A stretch of 64,000 bases of DNA, taken from Galerina marginata (lineage: Eukaryota > Basidiomycota > Agaricomycetes > Agaricales > Galerinaceae). The stretch covers positions 2,232,001-2,296,000 of the forward strand of contig JAECYW010000001.1 of the NCBI GenBank assembly GCA_023014335.1. Reading direction: 5' to 3'. The notes below the pieces were generated by a model. That model worked only from the letters and a program-made list of their open reading frames with translations. It did not search any database and was not told where the DNA came from. The position numbers and the translations under genes are program-made. Shown piece by piece: positions 36,063 to 47,700 of the stretch. Every line of letters begins with the position of its first letter. Position 1 is the first letter of the stretch.

Positions 36063-37496
36063 ATGGGGAAGAGTCCAAGAAGCAAGACTCGTCCTAGCTT
36101 CCAGCCTCAAGCTCGGCAGCCTTCACGTTGCACAAAGTGCCCTAACCGCCCTCTACGTAGCCAGTGCATGCATACCTCTGCTGGGAAGGAATGGCTTAAG
36201 ATGAACGCGGTTGAGGAATTGGAGGTAAGTTGCCGTTACTCAGTTTGCATTTATTTTCTGTTAACAATCATGAAATTCTTAGACTCCAGTTGTAGGCCAT
36301 GCTCGTTGTTGTCGTATTTGCCCCAACAAACCTGCCCGCTCTGAATGTCTCCACACTTCAAAGGGTCGAGCATTTCTTAGTGCCCAGGCAGCCCAGAAGG
36401 TATGATGAAATGATACAAATCCTCACTTAGTCTAAGACATCGTTTGTTGCAGAGGGTGGATTCAATTTGCCATTCAGATTTGCAGGAAGAGCCTCATATG
36501 CGAGAGCCTCATACGCCATCTCCTAGGGATAATCATAATGGTGTGGTGAGCCCAAGCATCTCATTTAATTATGATTCCAGCTCACACATTCTGGTAGATC
36601 CCAGTCGCTTTTTTGAGGCCAGACACCATTGCTTTGTCGCTAATTTCTCCAACCACTCCCGAAAGCAATATTGACCCACGTCTTCTCGCTCTCTCTCAAT
36701 CAGAACAGCCAGATGCGATGGTAGATGAAAATTTTTTCTCCCAAGCCAACTTGTCTTTGGCTGGAGGGACACTCTTCCAGGTTTCTCGGTCCCCCAGCCC
36801 CGTTGAGAGTCCAGCCACCACATCGCCTGAGAAGGATGATGAGGTTACGACAGCATCTCCGTCGAGCTTTCAGTCGGTTGCATCCAAACGCAAACCTACG
36901 CAAGCAAATCCGTTCCATGGGCATGTTGATGGAGTGAAGCGTGGAAACTCTCACTACAGTCAGTCCTTCTATTTGTCGCATGCTATCCAGGTAAATTGAC
37001 AGAAACTCTAGGTATATACCGGACTAAGGCATTGCCAGGTGTAGTTGAAAACTCTCGGGATGCATCTCGGCGATTTTCACGTCTTGTTAACAAGATTGTT
37101 GAAAAAGTAAGTTCAATTTTGCCTGAGTCCAGTGACAAGTGAGCTCACAGGTGCCAGTGTGAGGATCTTTCGCGTGAAACAAGTTGCTGGTTATTTTTGG
37201 GTGCTCAGCATACTTCAGCACGTGGAGGAACCATCTCATATGCATCTCCGAGGCTTCGAAGTGAAGCGCAAGTGGCTGCAGGCACCCTCGCTACTAATTT
37301 CAACAGTGCGATCGCCACTCTTCTGAGCGCTAGACGTGCAGATGCAGTCGAGCTTCAGCGCAAATACGAAGAAGCCCAGGCATTGAAGCAGGCTGCTGAG
37401 GCGCAGATTAGTGAACAGCAGAGGTTAATTAATACTTACCGTATGCAGTATGGGGAGCTGACAACGCCAGAAGTCAGCAGAAGTAGCTCACCATAA
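36063..37496 (+). CDS. Unrecognised 388-aa protein with two tandem cysteine modules
   Basis: Six exons, join(36063..36224,36283..36399,36453..36545,36598..36958,37012..37106,37158..37496), all phases closing. The first two exons each carry one copy of a short module: CTKCPNRPLRSQCMHTSAGK and CRICPNKPARSECLHTSKGR, pattern CxxCPNxPxRSxCxHTSxG. The spacing suggests a small metal-binding knuckle (inference). The middle is Ser/Pro-rich. The C-terminal third has CEDLSRETSCWLFLGAQH, TSARGGTISYASPRLRSEA and a helical coiled-coil-like end (ELQRKYEEAQALKQAAEAQI). It diverges from the CxC5/CxC6 gene with 393 bases between start codons, so the two may be co-regulated. I recall similar C-terminal sequence in multicopy basidiomycete proteins but no known function. 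Confidence 0.8.
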
Positions 37497-37510
37497 TTAG
37501 TTCCTGAGTT

Positions 37511-37535
37511 ACGAGTCCGACGGAGGAGGACTCGT
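37511..37535. repeat. Perfect 8-bp stem hairpin just past the 388-aa gene
   Basis: ACGAGTCC (37511-37518) pairs with GGACTCGT (37528-37535) around a 9-base loop, 15 bases after the stop codon. It could form a structure in the 3' UTR or be a small repeat end. Confidence 0.5.
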
Positions 37536-39929
37536 TTATATAAGCTCCAGCCCCAGCCAAAAATTTGGCAAGAGTAACATCTAAGACGCCGGTAACTTTC
37601 GTGATATAGTTATGTAAGCTTCCCTCCCCTCCGACACCCCCGGTTCAGGTTGATTTCGTCATCCTTGTCGTTGGGCACCTTTGAACCGACTTCAACGTCT
37701 GTGACTGATAATATCGCAAGTCATTCCGCTCACCGCCGCCTGCACTTTAAGCCCACATGGTCGCAATGTTCAACGGTCGTAGTCTGCGTAGGCGTCGTGT
37801 CTATGTTCTTGTCCACACGGAGCCGCCCTCCCGAACTCAGCCCAAGGCAAGAGTGTCTTCGTTGTCATAGCAGCCAGGCCAGCAATGCAGGTGTTGCTTT
37901 TAATGTCATGAAATGGCCAACGTGGATAATCAGACAAAGAACCGGGCCCAAAAGCGACGCGGGTAGTCAGAGAGCATCAGCAAGCAGGTGACTACAACTT
38001 TGAACAACGCCAATCAACACCGTTGACCCAGCGTCGCAGAAAATTGGGCCTCTGTAGACTGGAGAAGGCTGCTGCGGCTGTTGTATAATTAAGCCCACAA
38101 AAGTTGTAAGCCCTCATTTTTTTTGAAGAAAACCTTAAAAATTGAATTGATATTTATTACAGGTGTAGTCGAAACCAACGCTGAGCGTTGATCCAACCCC
38201 ATTGTGGTTGCCGACATCTCTCCACCTCGCTCAATTGCTACCCATTTTACCTCCAACCGCGCCCCATCCATCTCGTCTACAGCTCCCAACAGCCATCTGG
38301 AGTTGAATCCCGCTTGACCACCTAGCAAAGGCACGCGCCACGGGATACATGACTGTGCCGATGCAAATGAGCAACAAGATGACAATGGAGACACCGCGCT
38401 TGCTTAGTGCAATGGCTACAAGAGCTAAAGCGACCGCAAAAGGAAGAAGAAATCAAAGCTGGCAGTATAGAATGGGCCACCTGTAGGTGAGTACACCCCA
38501 AACGGTACCTGTCAACTCTGTTAACCTGGCATTGCAGGGAAAGGGCACAGGTCAAAGAGGAGGTCGTAGCTGTCGATTTGTCAGAAGAGGAGTATTCTTA
38601 GTATGTACTCCCTTCTTTTTTTTCATGGAACATTTCCGATTCCTTTCTTTAGTAGCACTGTGCGCCTACTCGAGCCATGTTGGTGTCGCACTGCCAGGCT
38701 GCTACATCACCCCATGTCATTCCCCACAAGTGCTACAACGCCGACGCCGACGCCGGCGCTCGCACTTGAACACCATTAATACCGGCCTCTGCGCTCGCGA
38801 TTACAACAGCCGCGTCGACGACTGTGTCGCTGTCACTATGCCCGGTGCTCCACTATGTTGTGGATCATTCATCTAATGATCCATGCCCTTCATTGGCCGT
38901 CATTGCTGGTATCAACCTCAACGCTCATTGATGCAGATGTTAGCTCACCTTGGACGTTGATGTAGGTGACATGGCCCCATTCCCAGAAAGATAGCAATAG
39001 TACCCTATGAGCAGCAGCAACTTCAAATGCTGGTTGTACGTACAGCAACAACGACTGCCCCCGCTTCTCTTATACCCAGCAATGTACCCCGCCACATCTA
39101 CCTTGTCTTTCATCACAGCTGAAGGTGACAATGGGAGCAGCACCAGGGCAGAGATACTACTCTTGCTGGTGGGACGTGACGGCGTTTATACATGGATGAA
39201 TGGTAGAAAAGCCCTTATGTACGTTTTCATTTTTCTATTGCTGAGAAAGAAGGCTTACTTTGCCATTTAGCCGTTCATCAGCAGGTCATGTTGGAGCAGA
39301 ATGAATGGTGCTAGAAAATGCAAATACTGTGAGGAACAATTTCTTGCCACGCACAGTGTCGGCCTGCAGATCTGAAAGATTACGAATAAATTTTTTAGGC
39401 ATTTGTGAAAACAGTACACGATCTTGGTGCTCTATGATTGCGTTCCTTATATATTATTAACTGATGCTATTTTTTCGATAGGCTTCAAATTTTCATCTGC
39501 AAATATCTTCATGACGCAATTGTCTGTCCTCTTGGATGTCCAGTATCCAAGCTGCATCTTTATACCAGCTCATCACGGCCAACATCCACGCCAATGTCTT
39601 GCTGTCTAGCGAGTACTGTCTTTGCGCCAACGGCTGTCCATGGAAGATGAACACACTAGATAAGACGTTCAGCAGGATTGTTCACCGTTAGATCAGCCTG
39701 TGACGTTTGTCAACGAAACAGGGCCTGGCCTTCGCACTGGCTTTCTAAAGTTACAGTATTCTTTGATGCAATTTGTATGTCCACAATTGGGGAATTAACT
39801 AGGTTTCGTTGACTTTGGGCCTTGAGTAAGGACGGAGTCCTGAGATCGAAATTTGAATATCCGATCAGGGTACAAAGTTGGTTTGTTCTATTTTTTTTCT
39901 GCCTTTTCCCCTCAAACACGAACCCTACA
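37536..39929. other. 2.4 kb with no recognised gene
   Basis: Several open frames of 60-130 codons exist (for example 37650-37991 and 38487-38876 plus), but none has recognisable sequence or a convincing exon partner. I regard the stretch as intergenic or relic DNA. Confidence 0.4.
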
Positions 39930-40896
39930 ATGCAATCTGACACCAATAGTGACAATGCGCATCTGCCTCCAGCAGCTTTGGACCTTGATACCTCCACAGC
40001 TTGCTCTAGTTCTCGCTTTGGCCAACTGTGTTTTTCCCTGCCCACAACTCCTCCGCTGACCGACAACGAATTATTTCCCACTTTGTCTACCCAGAGTGCA
40101 GGAGTGAGCCAGGTTGCCGAAGTTACTTCCCCACCTATAGAAATTCCAGCGCAGGTAGCAAGGAACACACCCTACATGGAAGCCCGTCTCCAGCACAATC
40201 ATAACACTCTGGCTTCATTGACGTTGGTCACCGAAGCAACAACAGCCTTATTTGGCGCAGCTCCGACGATGTCAACCACATCCCTTACAGGGACTTTTGC
40301 TCTGTGGTCAGAAAGCGAACGCGCAGCTCTCCGATTCAGCCCATTCATTGAGGATTATCGCCTCATTCCTTCAAACTACAATGCACTCCCAGCTAGTTGC
40401 CGCTGGATTCCCCCACCACCTATAACCGCTGAAGAAATGGAGAGGTCAATGATTTCTCCAGTGATTTTTATCAATCGAGACAACGTCCAAGGCTCCTACT
40501 ACCCGCCCAACTACTATGGTACACGCTGTGCCTTCAAAGTTTGTCATAGAGTTGTTTCCCATCTCAGCATCCGTCGGGGCAATCTTGTCGTTTTTGAGGG
40601 GATTGTAGGTGCCGACGTCAACTACCGGGTCAACCGCGTCCGCGCATACCGCGATGATATTGCAGATGTCGAGCTTGTTGGGTTTACGGATGATGGTCAG
40701 TCTCACCCAGAGACGAGTCTTAGCTGGCCACCAATCATTATAGAGTTACCTAGTGCCAACGTTCTCATGGCAGTTGAAGAATTTGAAGAGCCACGTATGA
40801 TCTCATCTTTCCATTCTCTTTTCTCTTTTTTATCTGCTTGCTTCAGACCTGAGTCTCAGTAGTGAGCTTTGGGCTTGTACCTACGGTCTGAATTAA
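39930..40896 (+). CDS. Hypothetical protein, 304 aa
   Basis: Two exons, join(39930..40794,40847..40896). The 52-nt intron has GTATGA/CAG ends and phases close. The ATG at 39930 (MQSDTNSDNAHLPP) is preferred over an upstream in-frame codon because the leader before it is T-rich and untranslated-looking. The first 130 residues are Ser/Thr-rich. A folded part follows with RFSPFIEDYRLIPSNYNALP, CRWIPPPPITAEEMERSM, VIFINRDNVQGSYYPPNYYG and RRGNLVVFEGIVGADVNYRV. No known motif is visible and no function is assigned. Confidence 0.65.
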
Positions 40897-41130
40897 TGTA
40901 TTTTTGTTACATAGAAGAATTTATCTAGCTTTTTGTAACTGTCAACTGGGAAAGGAGCATTGTCCACCATGATATTTGACTTGATGAACAGTTACGGGGC
41001 GACATGGAAGGCGTAATCGGAAAACAAGTCACAATCAATTAACGAGGCACATTTCTATTGCAGAAATTTCTGCATTGGAAGATTAACAAGCCATATGGTG
41101 CTTCTAAAACCAAATCCTTCTAATAATCCT

Positions 41131-41570
41131 CTAACGGAGTGTTGAGATCAATGATGCACCGCACACAGACTCCAAGCTCCAAGAGTTGAAGGCACTGGAA
41201 TGCACCACTGCCGACCTATATGCACATAGACCAGAATAACGGGATAGGTGCATTGTTGTTTTGTATCTTACTGATAAGCCCGAGCTACCATTGCTATTAG
41301 AATAAAACCATGTTCAAGTCGACGATAGCGGCTATAGGATGAGCGCTTACTTGAACTTCTTTCTTAAATCATCTTCGAGAAGAGTGCTGAGATCAACAAG
41401 ACACCCAGACTTGGAGAGTTGAAGGCATTTGGAATGCACTGCATAGATCAGAAATAATGGATAGGCGCATTGTTGTTTTGTATGTTACTGACAAGCCTGA
41501 GCTACGCTATTACATATTTGAGTTGCCCACAGCGGCTATAGGATAAGCGCTTACTTGAATTTCAGTCTAC
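41131..41570 (+). repeat. Diverged tandem duplication of about 240 bp
   Basis: Copy one (about 41131-41370) and copy two (about 41374-41570) share AGTGYTGAGATCAA, GAGAGTTGAAGGCA-type sequence, GCATTGTTGTTTTGTAT, and GCGGCTATAGGATRAGCGCT then TACTTGAA in the same order. Copy two is shorter by small deletions. Confidence 0.7.
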
Positions 41571-42412
41571 GGATTCATACTTGATATAAACTGGACTCAA
41601 TCATCCAAAACTTCTGGAATTCTAGTGTCCTCAATTTAGCCTGGGTTTTCACTGCACTATGTACGTGACCTATTGTCTGCCTCTGCAGCTTGCATCACTG
41701 CCACAGCCAGAAATTACTTGCCAGCGCTTATTTTTCAACCCTCCGTTAGGGTTGTCACAGATAGCACAATAGATGCCAGACTCATATTTCATCCTCCACA
41801 GAGAGGGCTTTCTGATATTGAACTGGTGTCATATTTGGTGGGATACAGGAATAATTCTACCAAAAAGCATTGATTAATAAATGAGGATAATCTGTCTGTC
41901 TGAGTCTGGTCAGCTATACCGGCATTACCACAAAATAAATTTCTGGCATCTTGGCTACCCAGGTTTATTGGCCGTCTCATCTGAGTCTTCTAGAATAATT
42001 GCCTGGTTATTGTGCTCTGTATGAACCAACAACTGTCACGGTTCAGAATGAAACAACCTACATCTCAGACCAGTAGCTAGCGCTCCTAGAATGTAACCGG
42101 TCAGAACTCTCAGAACGCAGGTGTATGAGGAATGTTGGGCTTCCCAGCCGGCAGGCATATACTCTTGTTAGCAAAATAGCGTGCCCCAACCACACTTCTT
42201 TCAATCCTAGACTCTTGTATTAGAAACAGCCCATTTATATAAATGGCAACTGGAAAATCGGCCGTTAACTTAAGGGTGCGACGGATAGTGCTAAGCGCCT
42301 GAATATGATTTCATTCTGGTAGTAGGGCTACTCAATCTCTCTCGATACAAAATGTACATAAAAGGACAGGGTTGTCAGCCATTTATACGGGTACATAGAC
42401 AAGTAACCTCTT

Positions 42413-42553
42413 TAAGAATTAACGTCCAACGCAGTCAACCAACTTCAGATCTCCACCTAGGATACACGTAACAGCGGTGGTAAAGAATTAACGTCCAATG
42501 CAGTCAACCAACTTCAGATCTCCACCTAGGATACATGTAACAGCGGCAGTATT
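42413..42553 (+). repeat. Near-identical 69-bp tandem duplication
   Basis: AGAATTAACGTCCAA, then CAGTCAACCAACTTCAGATC and CCACCTAGGATACA occur twice with a period of 69 bases and only about three differences, so the duplication is recent. Confidence 0.85.
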
Positions 42554-42604
42554 GGCCTATACAAACAGCAATTTACAGCAGACATCTAGCAACAAAAATG
42601 CTAT

Positions 42605-43346
42605 TTACATGACATATCCGTGCGGGAAGTCCATGGGCGTCAGGACCGTTGAAACAGGAGGAGGGACGACAACGCGCCGAACATCCCCAGCCAAAAGAGC
42701 GATTTCAAATGCCAAGCTGGCATCTGCTAGAGAGTCGTGACGAGCAAATTGACCGTGAGGGCCTCCAGAATTTGCTAATGCTCGCAAACTAGTATTAGAA
42801 TGTCAGTTATGGCAAGATTAACCAAGGTAAAAACCAACTTACGTTCCCTGGTAGACACCAGGAGACGGACCAATCGAAATGGCATACCAACGCTCGGACG
42901 CTGGTACAAATGGGTGGAAAGAGCCGTCTAGTGCAGGGGCGTCAATTATGAAAGTGACAACAGGAATGGATGAATTCTTACCGCGATTGGTGACATCGGT
43001 GTTGTTTGACTCAGACTCGTCTTGTGCCGGCGGTCCGTCTTGGACATCTGTGCCAGCCAATGGACTGGACACGGCCGTTGGAGACTCCCCATAAGTTTCC
43101 ACCGAGACTTGTGTCTCCAAACCAGCCTGGACAGAAGAGGCTTGCATGGTCGACGACACAGCTGTAATCAACACTTAGTAATAGATCAAAACCGTAAGAC
43201 AAACAAGACTTACTGCTTAAAACAACATAATCGTCATCGATCTTGGTGGAAGGCGCCGGAGCAGTGGAAGGTGCAGGAGCTACGCTTGACACCTCACCTG
43301 CTTCGTTGGAAACAGGCAAGGTATCAAGAGATGAGAGAGAGTTCAT
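42605..43346 (-). CDS. Small protein with RNase H1 N-terminal (viroplasmin-like) domain, 211 aa
   Basis: Three exons, complement(join(42605..42788,42843..43161,43214..43346)), phases closing to 212 codons with stop. After a Ser/Pro/Ala-rich N-terminus the C-terminal half reads ERWYAISIGPSPGVYQGT, LRALANSGGPHGQFARHDSL, ADASLAFEIALLAGDVRRV. This matches the WYxVxxGxxPGVYxxW....SGG...xF....A...Y/F pattern of the RNase H1 N-terminal domain, which binds RNA/DNA hybrids or double-stranded RNA in eukaryotic RNase H1. There is no catalytic RNase H domain. Stand-alone copies of this domain are common in basidiomycetes. A related domain occurs in accessory gene A of KDZ element 2. Confidence 0.6.
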
Positions 43347-44734
43347 GAGCAAGCACAAAAAGCGGGGTGAGGAGCGACTCAAAAAATTCGAACAAGAGAC
43401 CCGTCTTTTTATGGTAGTGGGGGTACCAAAGTGGGAACAAAAAATGAGCTCATGGGAATATTAATTCCTGTTGACGCCGCACTAGATTCCAATTGATGAA
43501 ATGCAGCCTGAAGGAAATACCCCATTTGAGAGCATTAATCCCTGGAGGTTCCACCTCGCCGCACTAAATTCCAGCTTCCATCTGAGACATTGCAACTTTG
43601 TAGAATTGCCTTGTAACTCGGGCGTCCTTGTGATCGACCTTGATTGTACTGTTTGATCCCTGGCTCAAGGCATGTCCCAGAAAGACTTTCCGAATATTAA
43701 AGGTTATGTAGCCCCATAGACTACACACTCACATAGAAAATAGGTTGCAAGCATTTAAAGATGCTATCAGCAATGGTGGTCCCACAGGATCGTTTTTCTA
43801 AGACTGGTAATCAGTTGAACTTCTTCACAATCTCAACTCAAAGCATGGACAGTTGAGTTTGTACTCTGGCCCAAAGTAAAAATAACGCCGAGTCCCACAG
43901 GTCGGGTCTCCTGGAAATGATAATCCATATTTAGAATAACTGCCAAGACGTGTGTTTCGATGATTGACTTTGTATCCCCAAATGGAAGGCCACACATTTG
44001 AGCGATCTGGTTTTGGAAGGTGCACGGGCCTGCGCCACACTAATATTAGGAAGTATTGACACAGTTCCAAAGCATTTAGAACCGAGAAATGAGCTGCTAT
44101 AATGTAAATAATTAGCAATTTAGCATCCCAATAGCGGATATCCATCCGACCATGGCACCAATTGACTGGTACACATCAAGTTTATTATCAATTGATTCAA
44201 GATGAATAGAACGACCGCTCACACGCATGGTTGCAGCGCACGGATTGTTCTCCTGAGCTGTCCTTGATGGTACTAGAGAGCGGGCTGAGATTGCTGACTA
44301 TTCTCGATTGTCCTGGAGAGCCGGCCAAAACTACCTGGGACTTCCACTACCAGTTTCTTTCTTATCTCGGCTGTATTGGCTGGTCCCAAACAAGAAATGA
44401 ATCAATTGATTCGCTCTAAATAGGCGTTTATGCGACCTGCGCACATGTAGTTGAAAGGCACAGACTGCTCACCTCGAGTGTTGTAGATGGTCTGCTGGAG
44501 CAGGCCGATAGGTACTCTGGCTGCAGGGAACAAGAAATTACGATCATTATCAGGGACTCGTATTTTTTTTGGGCTGATTGGATAGATTGCCAGTGGGCTG
44601 CCCACCTGTACCGTGCCCAACAAAATCTGGGGCGCAACTGCGATTATTTTCTGGCACGTTTTGTCATCTCCCAATCTTCCTCCTTGCACACAGAAACATT
44701 GCTATTTACAATACACAACCAGTCTGTCAGTACA
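43347..44734. other. No gene established; possible minus-strand exons
   Basis: Minus-strand open pieces at 44402-44689 (LLGTVQVGSPLAIYPISPKK, VPIGLLQQTIYNTRGE) and 43825-44145 (WPSIWGYKVNHRNTRLGSYS, CGTRRYFYFGPEYKLNC) read like protein and may be exons of one gene diverging from the gene at 44735. I could not find junctions that join them, so no CDS is claimed. Confidence 0.3.
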
Positions 44735-47700
44735 ATGGATTCAAAGTCCTTGGGTGAGTAACGTCCAGCAGATGAAGAGGCATTTAGCTAATGTACACTA
44801 CCAATTCAGGAGAGCAAATTGAGAAAATACGCCTCGAACTACAGCCATTTAACTTTGGTCGAGGGGACCAAAGTTTGTCGCATTTCTCCCACTTTATCTT
44901 AGTCCGTACTAAATGGTTCCTAGAACGTGCAGTAGAACTCCGCGCGCAGTTGAAACAACTTCGCGAAGAACAGAAGGTAGCTCTTAAAAAAGAAAAGAAT
45001 GCCGCCAAAGCGTTGCCAAAGTCCAAAGTCCCAGCTGTAAGACTACTTCTCCTTTAATTGTGGCATCGCAGAACTCATAATTAAAATTAAGGAACTTAAA
45101 GATCTTCGGTCAACCACCACTGGCGGCCTAGAGCACCAGACTGAAGTTAACAACCAAGAAGGGGCTCATCGCACGACGGTAAGACGATTAGGTGTTATAT
45201 GTCAATTCCAAGCTTAAATCTCGCTGTTTAATCACAGGACCATGTCATGTCTGCTGGCAACAAAGTTCAGATTGGGTCTGGTAGCGTTAACGAAAACAAA
45301 GGGGTAAGAGTGGTATTAGCTGCATATTGTGCCACTTAAATCTTAACAAATTTTTAGGGGTCTGCGTCCCTTGGAGCTGACACGCTAGTTCCTCGTAACG
45401 CGTCTGATTTTCATTTGGTAAATCCAGATGAATCGGTAAGTAATTTATGCATTTTCTTCACTTGAACCTGGACCTCAGCAATTCACAGGAGACCAGCACT
45501 ACTTTGAACGCTACTTCAACGGCGTCCCACGACAACTCCAATTTTCTTGAAGGAAAAAACTCCCAATTGGTAGGAAAGATAACTTCTCTTCCCAGTGGGA
45601 TAATAAATCCATTTGGCCCTCGTGATTCCAACTTGAAGAACAACATAAAGGTAAGATATTTTTCCAGCCATAGTGTAACACCTGTAGATACTGACCTTAT
45701 ATATCATATATGGGCACCTACCCACCATGGGTGATATATCCAACCCCTCAGCTGTGAGCTTGGGTAGTTATCCACAAGCAACTAAATGTTCTTCTCTATG
45801 TGCCGGGTGTGCCGGGGAGGTGTTTGAGGGTCGCACTTTTGGGCGGCTTACTGTAAATACATGTAAACATTGCGAATGACGCTCCGAGATGCCCGAAAGC
45901 CGTATTTTTGGTCCTGCTCGTTGTGCTGGGCGGATTCGGGCGGGATAAAAACTGATTTTGGATGGGATAATATTGTTCTATCCATATCAGGCGTTTGCGC
46001 GCACGTCGGGGAGCGGGAAAGGGTGGATTAGAGAAATGGCTTGTGGATGACGTTCCAAATATGGGCGATTTATTTTGGGATCAATGGCGTCGGATCTGTG
46101 AACTATTTTTATTCCAGGCACAAGATCACTCGGCCCAGGCTTTCTTGAAATAGGTTCGGTTCGGATGGTGGATTGGGTTCGAATACAATGAAATTACGCT
46201 GCCCGCTGCTACTTCGCGCCTTTCTGATAATAAAAAACCATATTACGAAAGCGAAAGCAAGTATTGATGCACAGGCATCATTTTTATTACAAAAACTCAA
46301 CGGCAATCGATGGATGCGTCGTTGAGCATCTGGATGACGCCTTACCTTGCGATCGCTTTCCATTTTCGGATGCGTATGTCGTGGCACTTCAGCGAGTGAA
46401 ATCAGTGCGTTATGAGACTCGGGAGAGGAGACTGTGGTATGCGAGATTTCAACATTCCGTCTGAGAACACATAAATAGAAATAAATCAAATTAATCGTAG
46501 ATAACTACATTTTTCTTGCTGAAAGAGCAACAGCTAAGCAGGAAGACTACATACGAATGGCGGCAGTGAGGTTGAGAGAACACCCACGGAAATAAAAAAG
46601 TGACCAACGGCAGTGGTGTGGAAGTATATGAACTAGGGGAACACACATGAATCGTCCCCCCAACCCTCTTGCGTCCCGAAATCGTCCCCTCGCTGTTGGC
46701 AACACTGGAAGACTTATATCCTTCACACCTGCCAAGCTCCCATACTTGCTGGTCTATCCGAATCCTGTCATCGCCCAAATCCCTCCTTGGTCTCGCCGTC
46801 CGGTTTCGTCCGTTGTTCGCACTGACATCAGCACCTTTGCTTCTCTTCTAGTCGGTGGCCGATTGTTGCCTAAGTACCGCTGCATATGTGGAGGGTCGGT
46901 GGGGCCGGTGGGTTTACCAGGTTGGCGGGGCGAGGCAAGATGATGGGAGAGTGGTGAGTACTGAGCAAGCGAAAATCAATCAACAAAGTGACGCCATCAG
47001 GTGACTTCGCCCTTTTGAATTTGTTGAAGTTCTCAAATCTCAAATATACTAACTTGCGAGATATGTAGTCCCACCCTTAATAAAAGGCATTCCACATACT
47101 CAAGTCAACTAAAGTAATTAACATAATGAAGACAGTAAAATAAGGCTACAATGTAACGAAAGACCATCTAAATAGCATCGTCCCAGGTGTTAGGTGCATG
47201 AGCTTCGTCCGGGAGGTCCTCTTCGTCGCCTTCGTCTTCATCACCTGCCTCGTCTTCATCACCTGCCACGTCTTCATCGCCGTCGTTCTTGTCGCTCTCG
47301 GTGTCCAGGGGCGCTTTCCACAACGCCATGAAGTGCTGGTTGAGGTCGTGTTGCAAAGTAGCTTGGCAGGTGGCGAATGCTGCCCGACCCTCAGCAAGCT
47401 CGACGATGGCGGTTGGTGCAGAGTTGGCACGCGTTTTCCACAAGGCCACGGTGTAGTTGAGATATTCCGAGGTACGACGCATCTCCTCTTTGAGAAGCAG
47501 GACCTCCTCCGTTGCCCTAGCAGCCCGTGCCCGGCTCTTTGCCCATTCACTTCGTAGTATGTCGTCGGTTTCGTCTGCGGGGTCTGGTTTTCGTAGTTGT
47601 GTGACCCATATCCAGGACAATGTCCTCCTTGTCTCTCCTGTTCCATCGCGGCGGGTGCGAGGCTCGTTATAGAGCATATGGCTCGGGTCGTCACTGGGTC

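Larger units (their letters stand above)
40897..42604. other. Intergenic with tandem duplications, no gene
   Basis: No recognised coding sequence. It holds two local duplications listed separately (41131-41570 and 42413-42553). Confidence 0.5.

Noticed and set aside
46109..46489. Possible small membrane protein on the minus strand in element 2
   Set aside because: It has one hydrophobic stretch only, with no homologue I recognise and no counterpart in element 1. Length alone is not enough.
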